Source of the DNA: UBA5420 sp964485345
GTDB taxonomy: Bacteria; Bacillota; Limnochordia; Darwinibacteriales; Darwinibacteriaceae
Length of the DNA stretch: 43,811 bases
NCBI GenBank assembly: GCA_964485345.1
Contig: CAZAJB010000013.1
Coordinates: 1-43,811 of the forward strand
Direction: 5' to 3'
In this document: positions 24,244 to 32,392 of the stretch, piece by piece
How positions within the stretch are numbered: the first letter of the stretch is position 1
How the letters are laid out: each line of letters opens with the position of its first letter
Position numbers and translations under genes: made by a program
Notes under the pieces: generated by a model
What the model was told of the DNA's origin: nothing
What the model saw: only the letters and a program-made list of their open reading frames with translations
Database searches by the model: none

Positions 24244-25656
24244 ATGTCTCTGTTGTTGTCACGTGGTAGAATACTTGTCGTTGTCGTTAGTGTCTTCCTC
24301 ATCACACTTGTCGTGAACACAGCCGTAGCACAGACAGTCGTAGTATCCCCAGAGTACATTTGGTTAAGCTTGCCTAAGGCCCCTGGCCAGGTGTACAATG
24401 TGAGCTATACCACAAGTCCCATGAAGGTCATTATTGACTCCAATCTACCTATTCCGGATGATCATGGCTCTCGCCCAATCAAGGATGTAGCCCTGAAGGA
24501 CATTCGCCATGTCGAGGTGACGAATGGGTGGCGTATGGTCCTGGATTTTAACTACCAGATTCCCCTGGGCCAGGTCTGGGAGGATGAGGAAGTCTTTCGA
24601 CTTGAGATCCCAAAGACATTTGCCAATACGTCAAGGCGCTTGGTAGACCAAGGTATATTCTATGGGCATCAACGCAGAGCAGACGTCTTTGGTCCGAATG
24701 TGGTCAATTATCTGGAAATTGATCTATGGTACGGGTTTGACGTGAAGCTTGCCTTGGCCCAAGACCGGCTTTTTGGCTCGGAACAGGTCAGTGGCATGGC
24801 GCAGCGAACTGGCGCGATTGCCGCGGTAAACGGTGCGTTTTTCGCTGGCACGGGAAGACCTCTAGGATTGTTCATGATCGATGGTCAGTTAATGAGTGAA
24901 CCCTATGCTAATCGTACTGCACTTGGCCTAGGCCCTAGACTTGCCGTCATGGATAGGGTAGACTTTGAGGGTACGCTCTTTTTGGCAGATGGCGCACTCC
25001 TTACTACGATACAAGGTCTAAACCGGCCCCGCCTCCAAGATGAGCTCGTAGTTTATACGAGCCACCATGGCACCAAAACGAACACTAACGCTTGGGGCCT
25101 AGAAGTTGTGATCCTAGATGGCGTGGTCACAGAGATTCACACGGGCAACAGTACGATTCCCCCTGAGGGACTTGTGCTTTCAGCCCATGGTCTGCAAAGA
25201 GAGTCCCTAGCTGGGTTACGTGTAGGTGATGCTGTCGAGATGTCCTTCGCGCTGAGTCCCGCCTGGGATGAGCTCGGTGTTACCCAGATCATTGGGGGAG
25301 GCCCTCGCCTTGTGCGTGATGGCAGGCTTCAGGTTACAGGCGAAGAAGAGCGTTTTCGCGATGACATCTTGGTCGGTCGTGCCCCACGTACTGCTATCGG
25401 CATAACTGCAGACCACAAGCTGCTGCTCGTGACAGTCAACGGGCGACAGCCGCATATAAGCGTTGGTATGACTTTGAACGAACTTGGAAACCTTTTAATA
25501 GAGTTGGGAGCGCTACAAGCCATGAACTTAGATGGGGGCGGTTCCACAACTATGGTGATTCGCAACATGGTGCTGAACCTGCCTTCTGATGGCAAAGAGC
25601 GACCTGTGGGCAATGCCATAGTCGTCGTTGCAGGTGCGCGTCCTTTACCAGAGTAA
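24244..25656 (+). CDS. Secreted phosphodiester glycosidase family protein (NAGPA domain)
   Basis: The 470-residue protein has a signal peptide (hydrophobic 9-27, cleavage near AVAQ) and an N-terminal beta-rich region that resembles an AMIN-type wall-binding domain (about 35-130). The C-terminal NAGPA-type domain (about 190-465) has AAVNGAFFAGTGRPLGL, the RTAIGIT segment and the hallmark NLDGGGSTTM. Family members cleave GlcNAc-1-phosphodiester linkages; bacterial ones are thought to act on wall or exopolysaccharide glycans, and some are sporulation-linked. SD is AAAGGGGG, 3 bases before ATG 24244. It opens the envelope block; a role in trimming phosphodiester-linked surface sugars is inference. 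Confidence 0.85.
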   Translation: MSLLLSRGRILVVVVSVFLITLVVNTAVAQTVVVSPEYIWLSLPKAPGQVYNVSYTTSPMKVIIDSNLPIPDDHGSRPIKDVALKDIRHVEVTNGWRMVLDFNYQIPLGQVWEDEEVFRLEIPKTFANTSRRLVDQGIFYGHQRRADVFGPNVVNYLEIDLWYGFDVKLALAQDRLFGSEQVSGMAQRTGAIAAVNGAFFAGTGRPLGLFMIDGQLMSEPYANRTALGLGPRLAVMDRVDFEGTLFLADGALLTTIQGLNRPRLQDELVVYTSHHGTKTNTNAWGLEVVILDGVVTEIHTGNSTIPPEGLVLSAHGLQRESLAGLRVGDAVEMSFALSPAWDELGVTQIIGGGPRLVRDGRLQVTGEEERFRDDILVGRAPRTAIGITADHKLLLVTVNGRQPHISVGMTLNELGNLLIELGALQAMNLDGGGSTTMVIRNMVLNLPSDGKERPVGNAIVVVAGARPLPE

Positions 25657-25701
25657 AGTGTTCTTTACATTGGTTGAGGAAAGGACAGAAGGGGTGGCTT
25701 G

Positions 25702-27459
25702 ATGCGAAAATTGGCCTTTCGATTTGGTACGATACTACTGGCGTTTGTGCTCTGTGGTTTACTGAGTACAGCCCACGCCCAAGGATTGTTCCTCCCTGAA
25801 GAGGTTAGACCAGGCCTTAAGGGAGTGGCTAAGACGGTGATCTCCGGGAACACCATCGAGACCTTCGATGTGGAAGTCTTGGGGTTGGTACCACAAAGCC
25901 CGCCTTTGAGCAATTTGATCATGATTCGAGTTAGTGGCGACGTCGTGGAACGTTCAGGCGGTATTGCTCAGGGCATGAGCGGCACCCCCGTCTATATTCA
26001 GGAGCGTCTTCTTGGCGCCATTGGTTATACATATGCCCAAACAGACCACCGTATTGGTCTGGTAACGCCTGCAGTGGACATGTTTAAGCTCTATGACCAA
26101 GTGTCTGTTCCAGAACCAATCTTGCCGCCAGGGACGACCGCCATGCGTTCGCCCCTGATCGTACAGGGACTCAATGATCGCAATACCAGATTCCTTGCGG
26201 AGAGTCTAGGGGCTGAACAGGTACAAGTGATGCCTTCCTTTACGGCAAACCAGGTTTACGGACCTGTGGTTCTTCAGGCGGGCAGTATGGTAGGCGTTCA
26301 GCTCTTACGAGGCGATTTTCAAGTGGCCTCTTTCGGTACAGTCACCCATGTTAAAGAAGATGGACGTTTTATCGCCTTTGGGCATCCTTTTACACATCGG
26401 GGCAAGGTAGACTTCTTTGCCTCCGCAGCCTATGTTCATCATACCCTTCCTTCCCTTGATGTTCCCTTCAAGATCGTCTCTCTAGGTTCTACAATCGGCA
26501 AGATTGAGCAAGATCGATCTGTTGGTCTAGGAGGCAGCCTAGGAGATCAATCGGACTATATCTCTGTAAATATTCAGGTGCGTGATCGCGATCGGGAGAT
26601 TCGCAGGACATTCAATGTGGAGGCGGTAAAAGACCCAAGTATCATGGTTCCTCTCGTGATCAGCAGTGCCTATCAAAGTATCGATGCAACACTCGACCGT
26701 CTAGGTGCAGGGACTTCCTTTGTCCGCCTTGAGTTTACGGCCAAGGATTTTAACCAACGTATGATTAGGGAAAATCTTTTCTACAGTGACAGTGATATTG
26801 CCGTTTGGTCCTTAACAGACTTACTTTCGGGCCTGGAGCTTTTGGCCAACAATAATCTGCAAGAGGTGGACCTCCAAGACGTCCGAGTTGAGGTAGAGGT
26901 TGCCCAGGAACGCAAGACTGCAACCATTGAAAAAGCGGCACCTAGTGCGTTTTATGTACAACCCGGTGAGTTTGTTGATGTGGATGTTACGATCCGTCCT
27001 TATCGTGGTGCAAGTGAAATCCGAACGCTACGCATTGAAGTTCCTCAGGACATCGCGCCCGGTTTACTCACTGTGACCGTGCGGGGAGGCGGGGCGGGCT
27101 ACTATGTTGAAAAGCCACCGGTCCACACAAGTCTCCTAGAGCCAGGCGAAGGTGAAGACGAGCCAGTACGCCAAATCATCTCTGGCGCCCAATCGCTTGA
27201 CGCCCTGATCGCAGAGTACATGGATCGGGAAAGAAACAACGAGATTGTGGCAGAGTTTTACCCCTTCTTAGACACGAGCCTGCAGGAGGGAGAACAAAGT
27301 GAGACAGAAGACGAAGACCAAGAGGGAGAGATGGCGTACCAGGCACCACTTGGCTACTTTTCCTGGGCGGAAAGTCCGTCAGAAGCGACGAAGGTGCGGC
27401 TCGCTACCCAGTTTGTCATCGATGGCATGGCCACCTTTGACTTGAGTGTTTTCAACTAG
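25702..27459 (+). CDS. Secreted S55 (SpoIVB-like) serine peptidase family protein
   Basis: The 585-residue protein starts at ATG 25702, 7 bases after AAGGGG, and has a signal peptide (cleavage near AHAQ, about residue 27). The region from LPEEVRPGLKGVAKTVISG carries GGIAQGMSGTPVYIQ with probable nucleophile Ser93, followed by LQAGSMVGVQLLRGDF and GRFIAFGHPFTHRG with candidate His228. These are S55/SpoIVB motifs, but here the Ser precedes the His, the reverse of SpoIVB; there is no PDZ-like insert where SpoIVB has it. Residues 400-500 form a beta-rich region, then an acidic tail (about 525-550). It lies between the NAGPA-type gene and bamA, so an envelope quality-control role is likely but unproven. 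Confidence 0.78.
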   Translation: MRKLAFRFGTILLAFVLCGLLSTAHAQGLFLPEEVRPGLKGVAKTVISGNTIETFDVEVLGLVPQSPPLSNLIMIRVSGDVVERSGGIAQGMSGTPVYIQERLLGAIGYTYAQTDHRIGLVTPAVDMFKLYDQVSVPEPILPPGTTAMRSPLIVQGLNDRNTRFLAESLGAEQVQVMPSFTANQVYGPVVLQAGSMVGVQLLRGDFQVASFGTVTHVKEDGRFIAFGHPFTHRGKVDFFASAAYVHHTLPSLDVPFKIVSLGSTIGKIEQDRSVGLGGSLGDQSDYISVNIQVRDRDREIRRTFNVEAVKDPSIMVPLVISSAYQSIDATLDRLGAGTSFVRLEFTAKDFNQRMIRENLFYSDSDIAVWSLTDLLSGLELLANNNLQEVDLQDVRVEVEVAQERKTATIEKAAPSAFYVQPGEFVDVDVTIRPYRGASEIRTLRIEVPQDIAPGLLTVTVRGGGAGYYVEKPPVHTSLLEPGEGEDEPVRQIISGAQSLDALIAEYMDRERNNEIVAEFYPFLDTSLQEGEQSETEDEDQEGEMAYQAPLGYFSWAESPSEATKVRLATQFVIDGMATFDLSVFN

Positions 27460-27566
27460 GGATTGGTTTTTATTGTATATAGTCCCCAGACTTGGCAAGA
27501 GGAATACGAATAAGGTAAGTAGAATAAGAAAGAGACGAAAATCTAATGTGCGTGGGAGGCAGGGCA

Positions 27567-29309
27567 ATGAAGGAAAGTTCAGCCAAGCTCTTAGTAGGGC
27601 TCATCATGATCAGTTTGTTTTTCCAGATGGGCACATTAAGCGTGGAAGCTCAAGAGTCATCCATAGTTCGATCTATTGAAGTACAAGGGAACACGTTTAT
27701 TGATACCGAGACCATCAAGGCCAGTATCTTGAAGACCAAGGTCAATCAGCCGGCGGTGGAACAGCAAATCTTAGATGACCTACGATCCATCTATGATCTG
27801 GGCTACTTTCAGGATGCTACGGCCAGTTATGAACCAGCTACTGCAGGGGTACAAGTGGTCTTCCACGTTGTAGAAAACCCCATTGTGAATGAAATTGCCT
27901 TTTCCGGTATGGCCGGAATCCCCTTTGGTGACTATCAGAAGCAGATGAGCACCCAAATGGGCTATATTCTCAATATTCATGACCTCTGGGAGGATCTTTA
28001 CGGACTTCGCGAGTGGATCGCCACCGAACATGGCTCCTTTGCTCGGATCGCCGATCTTTCTGCGGATGTCGACGGGCGTATTAGTGTTGTTTTGGCCCAG
28101 ACCACCCTGAAGGATGTTGTCATTGAGGGTAACGAAAAGACAAAAGACTTCGTTATTGAGCGAGAACTTGCGTTTGAGCCTGGTGACCCTGTCAACCTAA
28201 AACAGATCGATCAAAGCCTCCGGAAGGTGCTAATGCTAGGCTATTTTGATGAGATTAGCCGAGACTTTTCGGAAGAAGACGATCCCGATGAGACGGTGTT
28301 GACCATTAACCTCACCGAACGAAAGACCGGTTCGGCAACCTTCGGGGTCTCCTACAGTAGCACAGATCGTCTACTGGGCTTTGTAGAAGCTGCCGATGAC
28401 AACTTCTTGGGCAGGGGCCAAAGGGTGAATGCTACAGCCAGATTTGGCAAGAGACTGCAAGAGTATGAATTGGGCTTTTATGAGCCATATATTGATAAAA
28501 CAGGTACGTCCCTTGGTCTGAACCTTTATCGTCGTAGCAGAACAGTCCCTGTAACCACGAAGGATCTCGAAGAGGAAAAGGAAGCAAGGGGCACAACGAA
28601 TGGTGGCGATCTTACTCTAGGGCGTCCCTTTGGTGAGTTTACCCGGGGAAGACTGACCCTTAAACTCGAAAACACCGCCTATGATCTGCCTGAAGAGCCC
28701 ATCAAAGATCCGCCTATCGATTACAAAAATAGAACCATCGGCTTTGGGGTGAACACGAACACTTCGGATCATCCCTTTAATCCCACAGAGGGCTTCAAGA
28801 ATGATGCTTATCTTGAGGTTGGTACTCGCCTCTTGGGCGGCGACATGAAGTATGCGAAGTTACGCCTAGAGCACAGCCGTTACTTTGAGGTTCGCGATGG
28901 CGGCTGGATTGTAGCGCTGCGAGGTCTGGGTGGACGACTCCTAGGCGGTGACCTGGGACAGGAGGCTTTTTCCATTGGTGGAGCCGACACCCTCAGGGGC
29001 TATCCCTATGGCGGTTATAAGAGTGAGGGCCAGACGAGAGGAACACTTGTAGGAGATCATATGCTCGTTATGAATGCCGAACTGCGATTCCCCGTTCTGG
29101 AGAAGGTGACGGGTGTACTCTTTACCGACTGGGGTACAACCTGGGATAAAAATGAGTCCCTCGGCCTTACAGACCTAGCCAATAGTTTTGGACTCGGTGT
29201 GCGTTTAGATACACCAATTGGGCTTTTGCGTCTTGACTATGGTTGGGGCAAGAATATGGAAGAAGAGCGTCAGGGTCAGTTCTACTTTGGCATTGGCCAA
29301 ATGTTCTAG
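27567..29309 (+). CDS. bamA: Outer membrane protein assembly factor BamA (Omp85)
   Basis: BamA inserts beta-barrel proteins into the outer membrane. ATG 27567 is chosen because GGGAGG lies 7 bases upstream; ATG 27546 in frame would include that site in the coding region. The 580-residue product has a signal peptide (ends near VEAQ), about three POTRA domains (IRSIEVQGNTFIDTETI type start near 32, a second near 105, third at VVIEGNEKTKDFVIERELAF) rather than the five of E. coli, and an Omp85 barrel with the diagnostic TLRGYPYGG loop and a C-terminal Phe (FGIGQMF). Direct evidence for a diderm cell. Confidence 0.95.
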   Translation: MKESSAKLLVGLIMISLFFQMGTLSVEAQESSIVRSIEVQGNTFIDTETIKASILKTKVNQPAVEQQILDDLRSIYDLGYFQDATASYEPATAGVQVVFHVVENPIVNEIAFSGMAGIPFGDYQKQMSTQMGYILNIHDLWEDLYGLREWIATEHGSFARIADLSADVDGRISVVLAQTTLKDVVIEGNEKTKDFVIERELAFEPGDPVNLKQIDQSLRKVLMLGYFDEISRDFSEEDDPDETVLTINLTERKTGSATFGVSYSSTDRLLGFVEAADDNFLGRGQRVNATARFGKRLQEYELGFYEPYIDKTGTSLGLNLYRRSRTVPVTTKDLEEEKEARGTTNGGDLTLGRPFGEFTRGRLTLKLENTAYDLPEEPIKDPPIDYKNRTIGFGVNTNTSDHPFNPTEGFKNDAYLEVGTRLLGGDMKYAKLRLEHSRYFEVRDGGWIVALRGLGGRLLGGDLGQEAFSIGGADTLRGYPYGGYKSEGQTRGTLVGDHMLVMNAELRFPVLEKVTGVLFTDWGTTWDKNESLGLTDLANSFGLGVRLDTPIGLLRLDYGWGKNMEEERQGQFYFGIGQMF

Positions 29310-29322
29310 AAATGAACTTCTG

Positions 29323-29367
29323 AGCCGGCGGTGCACTGGAAATCAGTGTAATCGCTGGCTTTTTTTA
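29323..29367 (+). terminator. Terminator after bamA
   Basis: AGCCGGCG (29323-29330) pairs with CGCTGGCT (29353-29360) with one G-U pair, CACTG (29334-29338) pairs with CAGTG (29344-29348), with a small internal loop, and seven or eight T follow to 29367. Confidence 0.88.
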
Positions 29368-29370
29368 CGC

Positions 29371-29400
29371 TTGTCCTAATGTTGCTGGCATTGCTATAAT
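29371..29400 (+). promoter_or_regulatory. Promoter of the skp-like/lpt segment
   Basis: TTGTCC at 29371-29376 and a perfect TATAAT at 29395-29400 are 18 bases apart; TG at 29392-29393 makes an extended -10 (TGCTATAAT). It follows the bamA terminator and precedes the first skp-like gene, so a new transcript starts here. Confidence 0.75.
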
Positions 29401-29440
29401 GGGCATAGCAAAGGAAAACCTAAGTAGAGGATGAAATAAC

Positions 29441-30079
29441 GTGCGTGTTACAGGTAGACTACTTGTCCTTGGTACTATGCTGATTCTATTGTCAGGATCC
29501 CTTGTCAGCACGAATCAGAGCGTAGCCGTAGCACCGAGCTGGCAGACGGCTGTGGATGTAGAACGTTTCCTCGCCGAGCAGGATGTGGCTCTGGAAGACT
29601 ACAGGCTTAGTCTCCAGCAAGCTGGAGAGGAGATTTTTGCTGAGAAGCGAGGAGAACTCCGGCGTGCTCAGATGCAGCAACTGCACAGCGAGGCGAAAAC
29701 ACTGCAGGCTCAAAAGGAGGAGCAGATCAAGGAAGTCCAGACTGAGCTAGCAGACGAACTGCTGCGCCAGCAGTTGCAGCTTATGCTAGTTTCCCTCGAC
29801 AAAGACCAACGAGAAGCGCGCTTCGAGGTGATTACCCAGTTGCAGCAGGAGTTCACGTCTATTCAGGCCGATTTAGAGACAGAGTTACAGGAGGAACTGC
29901 ATGAGCTTGAGGCTGCCCATGAAGAGGGCAGCCAGGAAGAAGTAGCCATCCTCCGGGCTGAGGTGGAGCGGGCTATGGATGAAGAGTTGACAAGCTACCG
30001 GCTCGCGCTGATGAAAGAACTCGAGGAAGAAATCGCAAAACTTGACACCCCATCGCGTAGTGCGCTGGCAAATCGGTGA
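29441..30079 (+). CDS. Periplasmic coiled-coil protein, OmpH/Skp-like
   Basis: The 212-residue product has a signal peptide (hydrophobic 8-25, VAVA cleavage region) and then a long charged coiled coil (about 40-200) rich in Glu, Gln, Leu and Ala. This is the pattern of the Skp/OmpH chaperone family, whose trimers hold unfolded outer-membrane proteins. It lies directly downstream of bamA with its own promoter. Start is GTG 29441; the ATG at 29431 is closed by a stop at once. Sequence identity to Skp cannot be judged by eye in a low-complexity coil, so the call rests on architecture and context. Confidence 0.65.
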   Translation: MRVTGRLLVLGTMLILLSGSLVSTNQSVAVAPSWQTAVDVERFLAEQDVALEDYRLSLQQAGEEIFAEKRGELRRAQMQQLHSEAKTLQAQKEEQIKEVQTELADELLRQQLQLMLVSLDKDQREARFEVITQLQQEFTSIQADLETELQEELHELEAAHEEGSQEEVAILRAEVERAMDEELTSYRLALMKELEEEIAKLDTPSRSALANR

Positions 30080-30109
30080 TACTAACCGAAGTAAGGTGGT
30101 GACAGACAA

Positions 30110-30529
30110 GTGAAGTATCTGCCTTGGGGTTTAGCCGGACTGCTTGCCATTGCCCTAATTTGGGCCCTCATGACTAGCCCTGGCGGTGAACAAGTAGGCA
30201 CGGTGAATCTTGGTAGAATTGTGGAGGAGAGTGTACGCGCCCAGAGGTTAAACCAGATGTTGAGCGATCGTTACGACGAACTAATTGTTCGCTTTGACTT
30301 AGAATCAGAACCAGAAGAAGAAGATGTTGACCGGGCCGATCGTGAAAGGTCTGCCTATGCCGAGTATCTGTCGTATCGACTCGAGTTGGAAACACAGTTT
30401 CAACATGAAGTGGATGGGGTCATTGAAAGGGTTGCCAAGCGAGAAAATGTGACAATGGTCTTGGATGAAGATGTGGTACGCTTTGGTGGACAAGATTTGA
30501 CCGACGATGTGATAAGAGAGCTAGACTAA
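30110..30529 (+). CDS. Second OmpH/Skp-like periplasmic chaperone
   Basis: The 139-residue protein has an N-terminal hydrophobic segment (7-23) and then VGTVNLGRIVEES, which matches the beta-strand and first helix of OmpH/Skp proteins, a charged helical hairpin (45-110), and the returning strand ENVTMVLDEDVVRFGGQDLT followed by DDVIREL, the typical OmpH family ending. It is more clearly Skp than its neighbour. Start is GTG 30110 after AAGGTGGTGA. The two genes may make a mixed or specialised pair of holdases for BamA clients. Confidence 0.78.
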   Translation: MKYLPWGLAGLLAIALIWALMTSPGGEQVGTVNLGRIVEESVRAQRLNQMLSDRYDELIVRFDLESEPEEEDVDRADRERSAYAEYLSYRLELETQFQHEVDGVIERVAKRENVTMVLDEDVVRFGGQDLTDDVIRELD

Positions 30530-30553
30530 GGGTTCCTCTGGGGGCCCTTTTTT
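30528..30553 (+). terminator. Terminator after the skp-like genes
   Basis: AAGGGTTCC (30528-30536) pairs with GGGGCCCTT (30541-30549), including two G-U pairs, around a 4-base loop, and the stem runs into six T (30548-30553). It begins inside the stop codon of the second skp-like gene. Confidence 0.8.
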
Positions 30554-30606
30554 CAAACATCCACTGCAATGGTTTGCTCGGAGTTTGACTTCGTCAAACA
30601 TCCACT
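30553..30606 (-). repeat. Dispersed palindromic repeat, full copy B and partial copy C
   Basis: Read on the minus strand, 30580-30606 repeats copy A (18482-18510) with a single mismatch in the 3-base loop: GTTTGAC-GAA-GTCAAAC with the same flanks. The stretch 30553-30567 repeats the first 15 bases of copy A exactly (GCAGTGGATGTTTGA on the minus strand). Between B and C is a short GCAA/TTGC inverted repeat. The element follows a terminator and lies in a 156-base gap. Confidence 0.7.
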
Positions 30607-30685
30607 AACTCCCATCGGGTATTGGCAGGTAATTGCCTAGCGAAAGAGAATAATTAGCCAGTATGCTAGAAGAGGGGTTGTACTT

Positions 30686-31285
30686 ATGCTGAAAACACCG
30701 CGCACCCTAGTCACTGTTCTTATCCTATTCGTATCATTGACCGTTCCTGTATCCGCCTCCAGGATTCTGGTTGTGCCCACAGCTGATGTTGCAGACAACA
30801 TGTTGGAGCTGGATTTTCTCTATCACCGCGGGTTGAGCTCCCTTCAGGCTCAATTTGGCTTTTATCGCGGCCTAAGTGGCGGTCTGAGGCAAGATTTCGC
30901 TGACGATAGTCAGCTCTATGTTACGTTCAGGGCTGCTCTGATTGAAGAAACCCAGACTCTTCCGGGCTTTGCTCTAGGCGGTGAATTGTCCCTAGGCAGG
31001 CAGCATCTCTATGCTGTTGCATCGAAGCAACTAGGGATCCCGGGTCTTAGAGGTCACTTAGCCCTGGGTCTGGGACGCTATTCCCGCGGAATGGCAGCAG
31101 TCAGCTTTATGCTCAATCCAGTGAAGGTGACCAATGTACCCACCACCTCGGTATTTGTTGAATACGATGGCCAGGGGATCAATGGAGGTTTAGTTACGCA
31201 GTTCAGTCCAGAGCTAAAGGCCAGTATCGGGCTGTCTTCAGGCCATGGCATGAGCTTTGGTTTGGGTTACAAAGCCGCGTTCTAG
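30686..31285 (+). CDS. Small exported protein, possible outer-membrane beta-barrel
   Basis: Not recognised as a named family. The 199-residue product has a signal peptide (hydrophobic 8-22, cleavage near VSAS). The mature part alternates polar and hydrophobic residues in strands with Gly/Ser turns (ALGGELSLGRQHLYAVASKQ, LALGLGRYSRGMAAVSF) and ends in aromatic YKAAF, with C-terminal Phe as in barrel proteins recognised by BamA. About 8 short strands would fit. It sits between the skp-like genes and lptF/G. An outer-membrane protein related to YaiO or OmpX-like barrels is possible. Confidence 0.6.
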   Translation: MLKTPRTLVTVLILFVSLTVPVSASRILVVPTADVADNMLELDFLYHRGLSSLQAQFGFYRGLSGGLRQDFADDSQLYVTFRAALIEETQTLPGFALGGELSLGRQHLYAVASKQLGIPGLRGHLALGLGRYSRGMAAVSFMLNPVKVTNVPTTSVFVEYDGQGINGGLVTQFSPELKASIGLSSGHGMSFGLGYKAAF

Positions 31286-31300
31286 TGAGGTGTTGGTACG

Positions 31301-32377
31301 ATGAGGATTTTTGATCGATACTTAATCCGCGAGTTTACCGGGCCATTTCTGTTTTGCGTTTCTGGCTTTACTGTGGTTCTCTTGAGTGGCTTGCTTTTTC
31401 AATTGACAGACTTGATCTTCGTCAATGAGGTGGCCGTTTTTACCGTGGGGCAGATGCTACTTTACCGAATTCCCGCTACTGCCGTGATGACTTTGCCGAT
31501 TGCTAGCTTATTTGCCACCCTCTTAGCCATTGGCCGTTTGGTCCAGGACAACGAGATGAATGTCCTGAGGGGAAGCGGGGTGTCCTTTCCCCGCTTGATC
31601 GTACCGATCTTGGCTATGGGGGTCTTAGTCAGCGCCCTCACGTTTTGGGCCTCGGAGGAAATTGTCCCCCGGGCAAATCAGAACTTCGAGAATATTCTCA
31701 GGCGAATCATCTTTTCGGAAGGTGTTCCTGTGGTGGAAGAAAATGTGTTCTTCCACGGAGGAGAGGAACGTTATTTTTACATTGGCGAAGTTATGACCAA
31801 GACGAATGAGCTGAAGAAGATTCTCGTCTACGAACTGGATGAAAGTAACTTTCCTAGCATCACCAGTGCCCAGACAGGCATCTTTCAGGATCAAACTTGG
31901 GTCTTGTTTGATGGGGTCTATCAGGAGCTTGACGAAGAGGGTTTCGTGCAGTTCGAAAGCCGGTTTCAGAGGATGGAGATTGTTACGGAACAAGAAGGAG
32001 AGATCTATCTAGGGAACCAGCGTTCCGTTGATGAAATGAGCAGTCGGGAGTTGGGCGAGTATATCGAACGCTTTCAGCGAGGCGGACTCAAAGTACGTTC
32101 CCTCGTTGTTGATTATCATTTGAAGTTAGCGAGTCCACTAGCATCCTTTGTCTTCGTGCTTTTTGCAGCTCCTTTGGCTCTCTTAGGTAAGGGTGGACGC
32201 TCCTATGGGGTGATTGTCAGCCTGGTTATCTTACTTTTTTACTATGTGGCTGTATCCGTTTCGCGCTCCCTCGGAGTGAATGAAGTGTTGCCCCCTGTGG
32301 TGGCAGCCTGGTTGGTCAATGCACTTTTCGCGGTCCTAGGTTTTATCTTTTTGCTCAGATCCGACCGCCTGCATTAG
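31301..32377 (+). CDS. LPS export permease of the LptF/LptG family
   Basis: The 358-residue protein has the LptF/LptG (YjgP/YjgQ) layout: N-terminal FDRYLIREFTGPFLFC, six hydrophobic helices in two groups (about 15-120 and 268-355), and a jellyroll-like periplasmic domain between. The segment LASPLASFVFVLFAAPLAL is the second-half signature. In E. coli LptF and LptG form a heterodimer driven by LptB2; only one such gene is found here, so this may be a homodimer or the partner lies elsewhere. It is followed by lptD, lptC and lptA. Confidence 0.9.
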   Translation: MRIFDRYLIREFTGPFLFCVSGFTVVLLSGLLFQLTDLIFVNEVAVFTVGQMLLYRIPATAVMTLPIASLFATLLAIGRLVQDNEMNVLRGSGVSFPRLIVPILAMGVLVSALTFWASEEIVPRANQNFENILRRIIFSEGVPVVEENVFFHGGEERYFYIGEVMTKTNELKKILVYELDESNFPSITSAQTGIFQDQTWVLFDGVYQELDEEGFVQFESRFQRMEIVTEQEGEIYLGNQRSVDEMSSRELGEYIERFQRGGLKVRSLVVDYHLKLASPLASFVFVLFAAPLALLGKGGRSYGVIVSLVILLFYYVAVSVSRSLGVNEVLPPVVAAWLVNALFAVLGFIFLLRSDRLH

Positions 32378-32392
32378 GATTGGAGAGATCGT

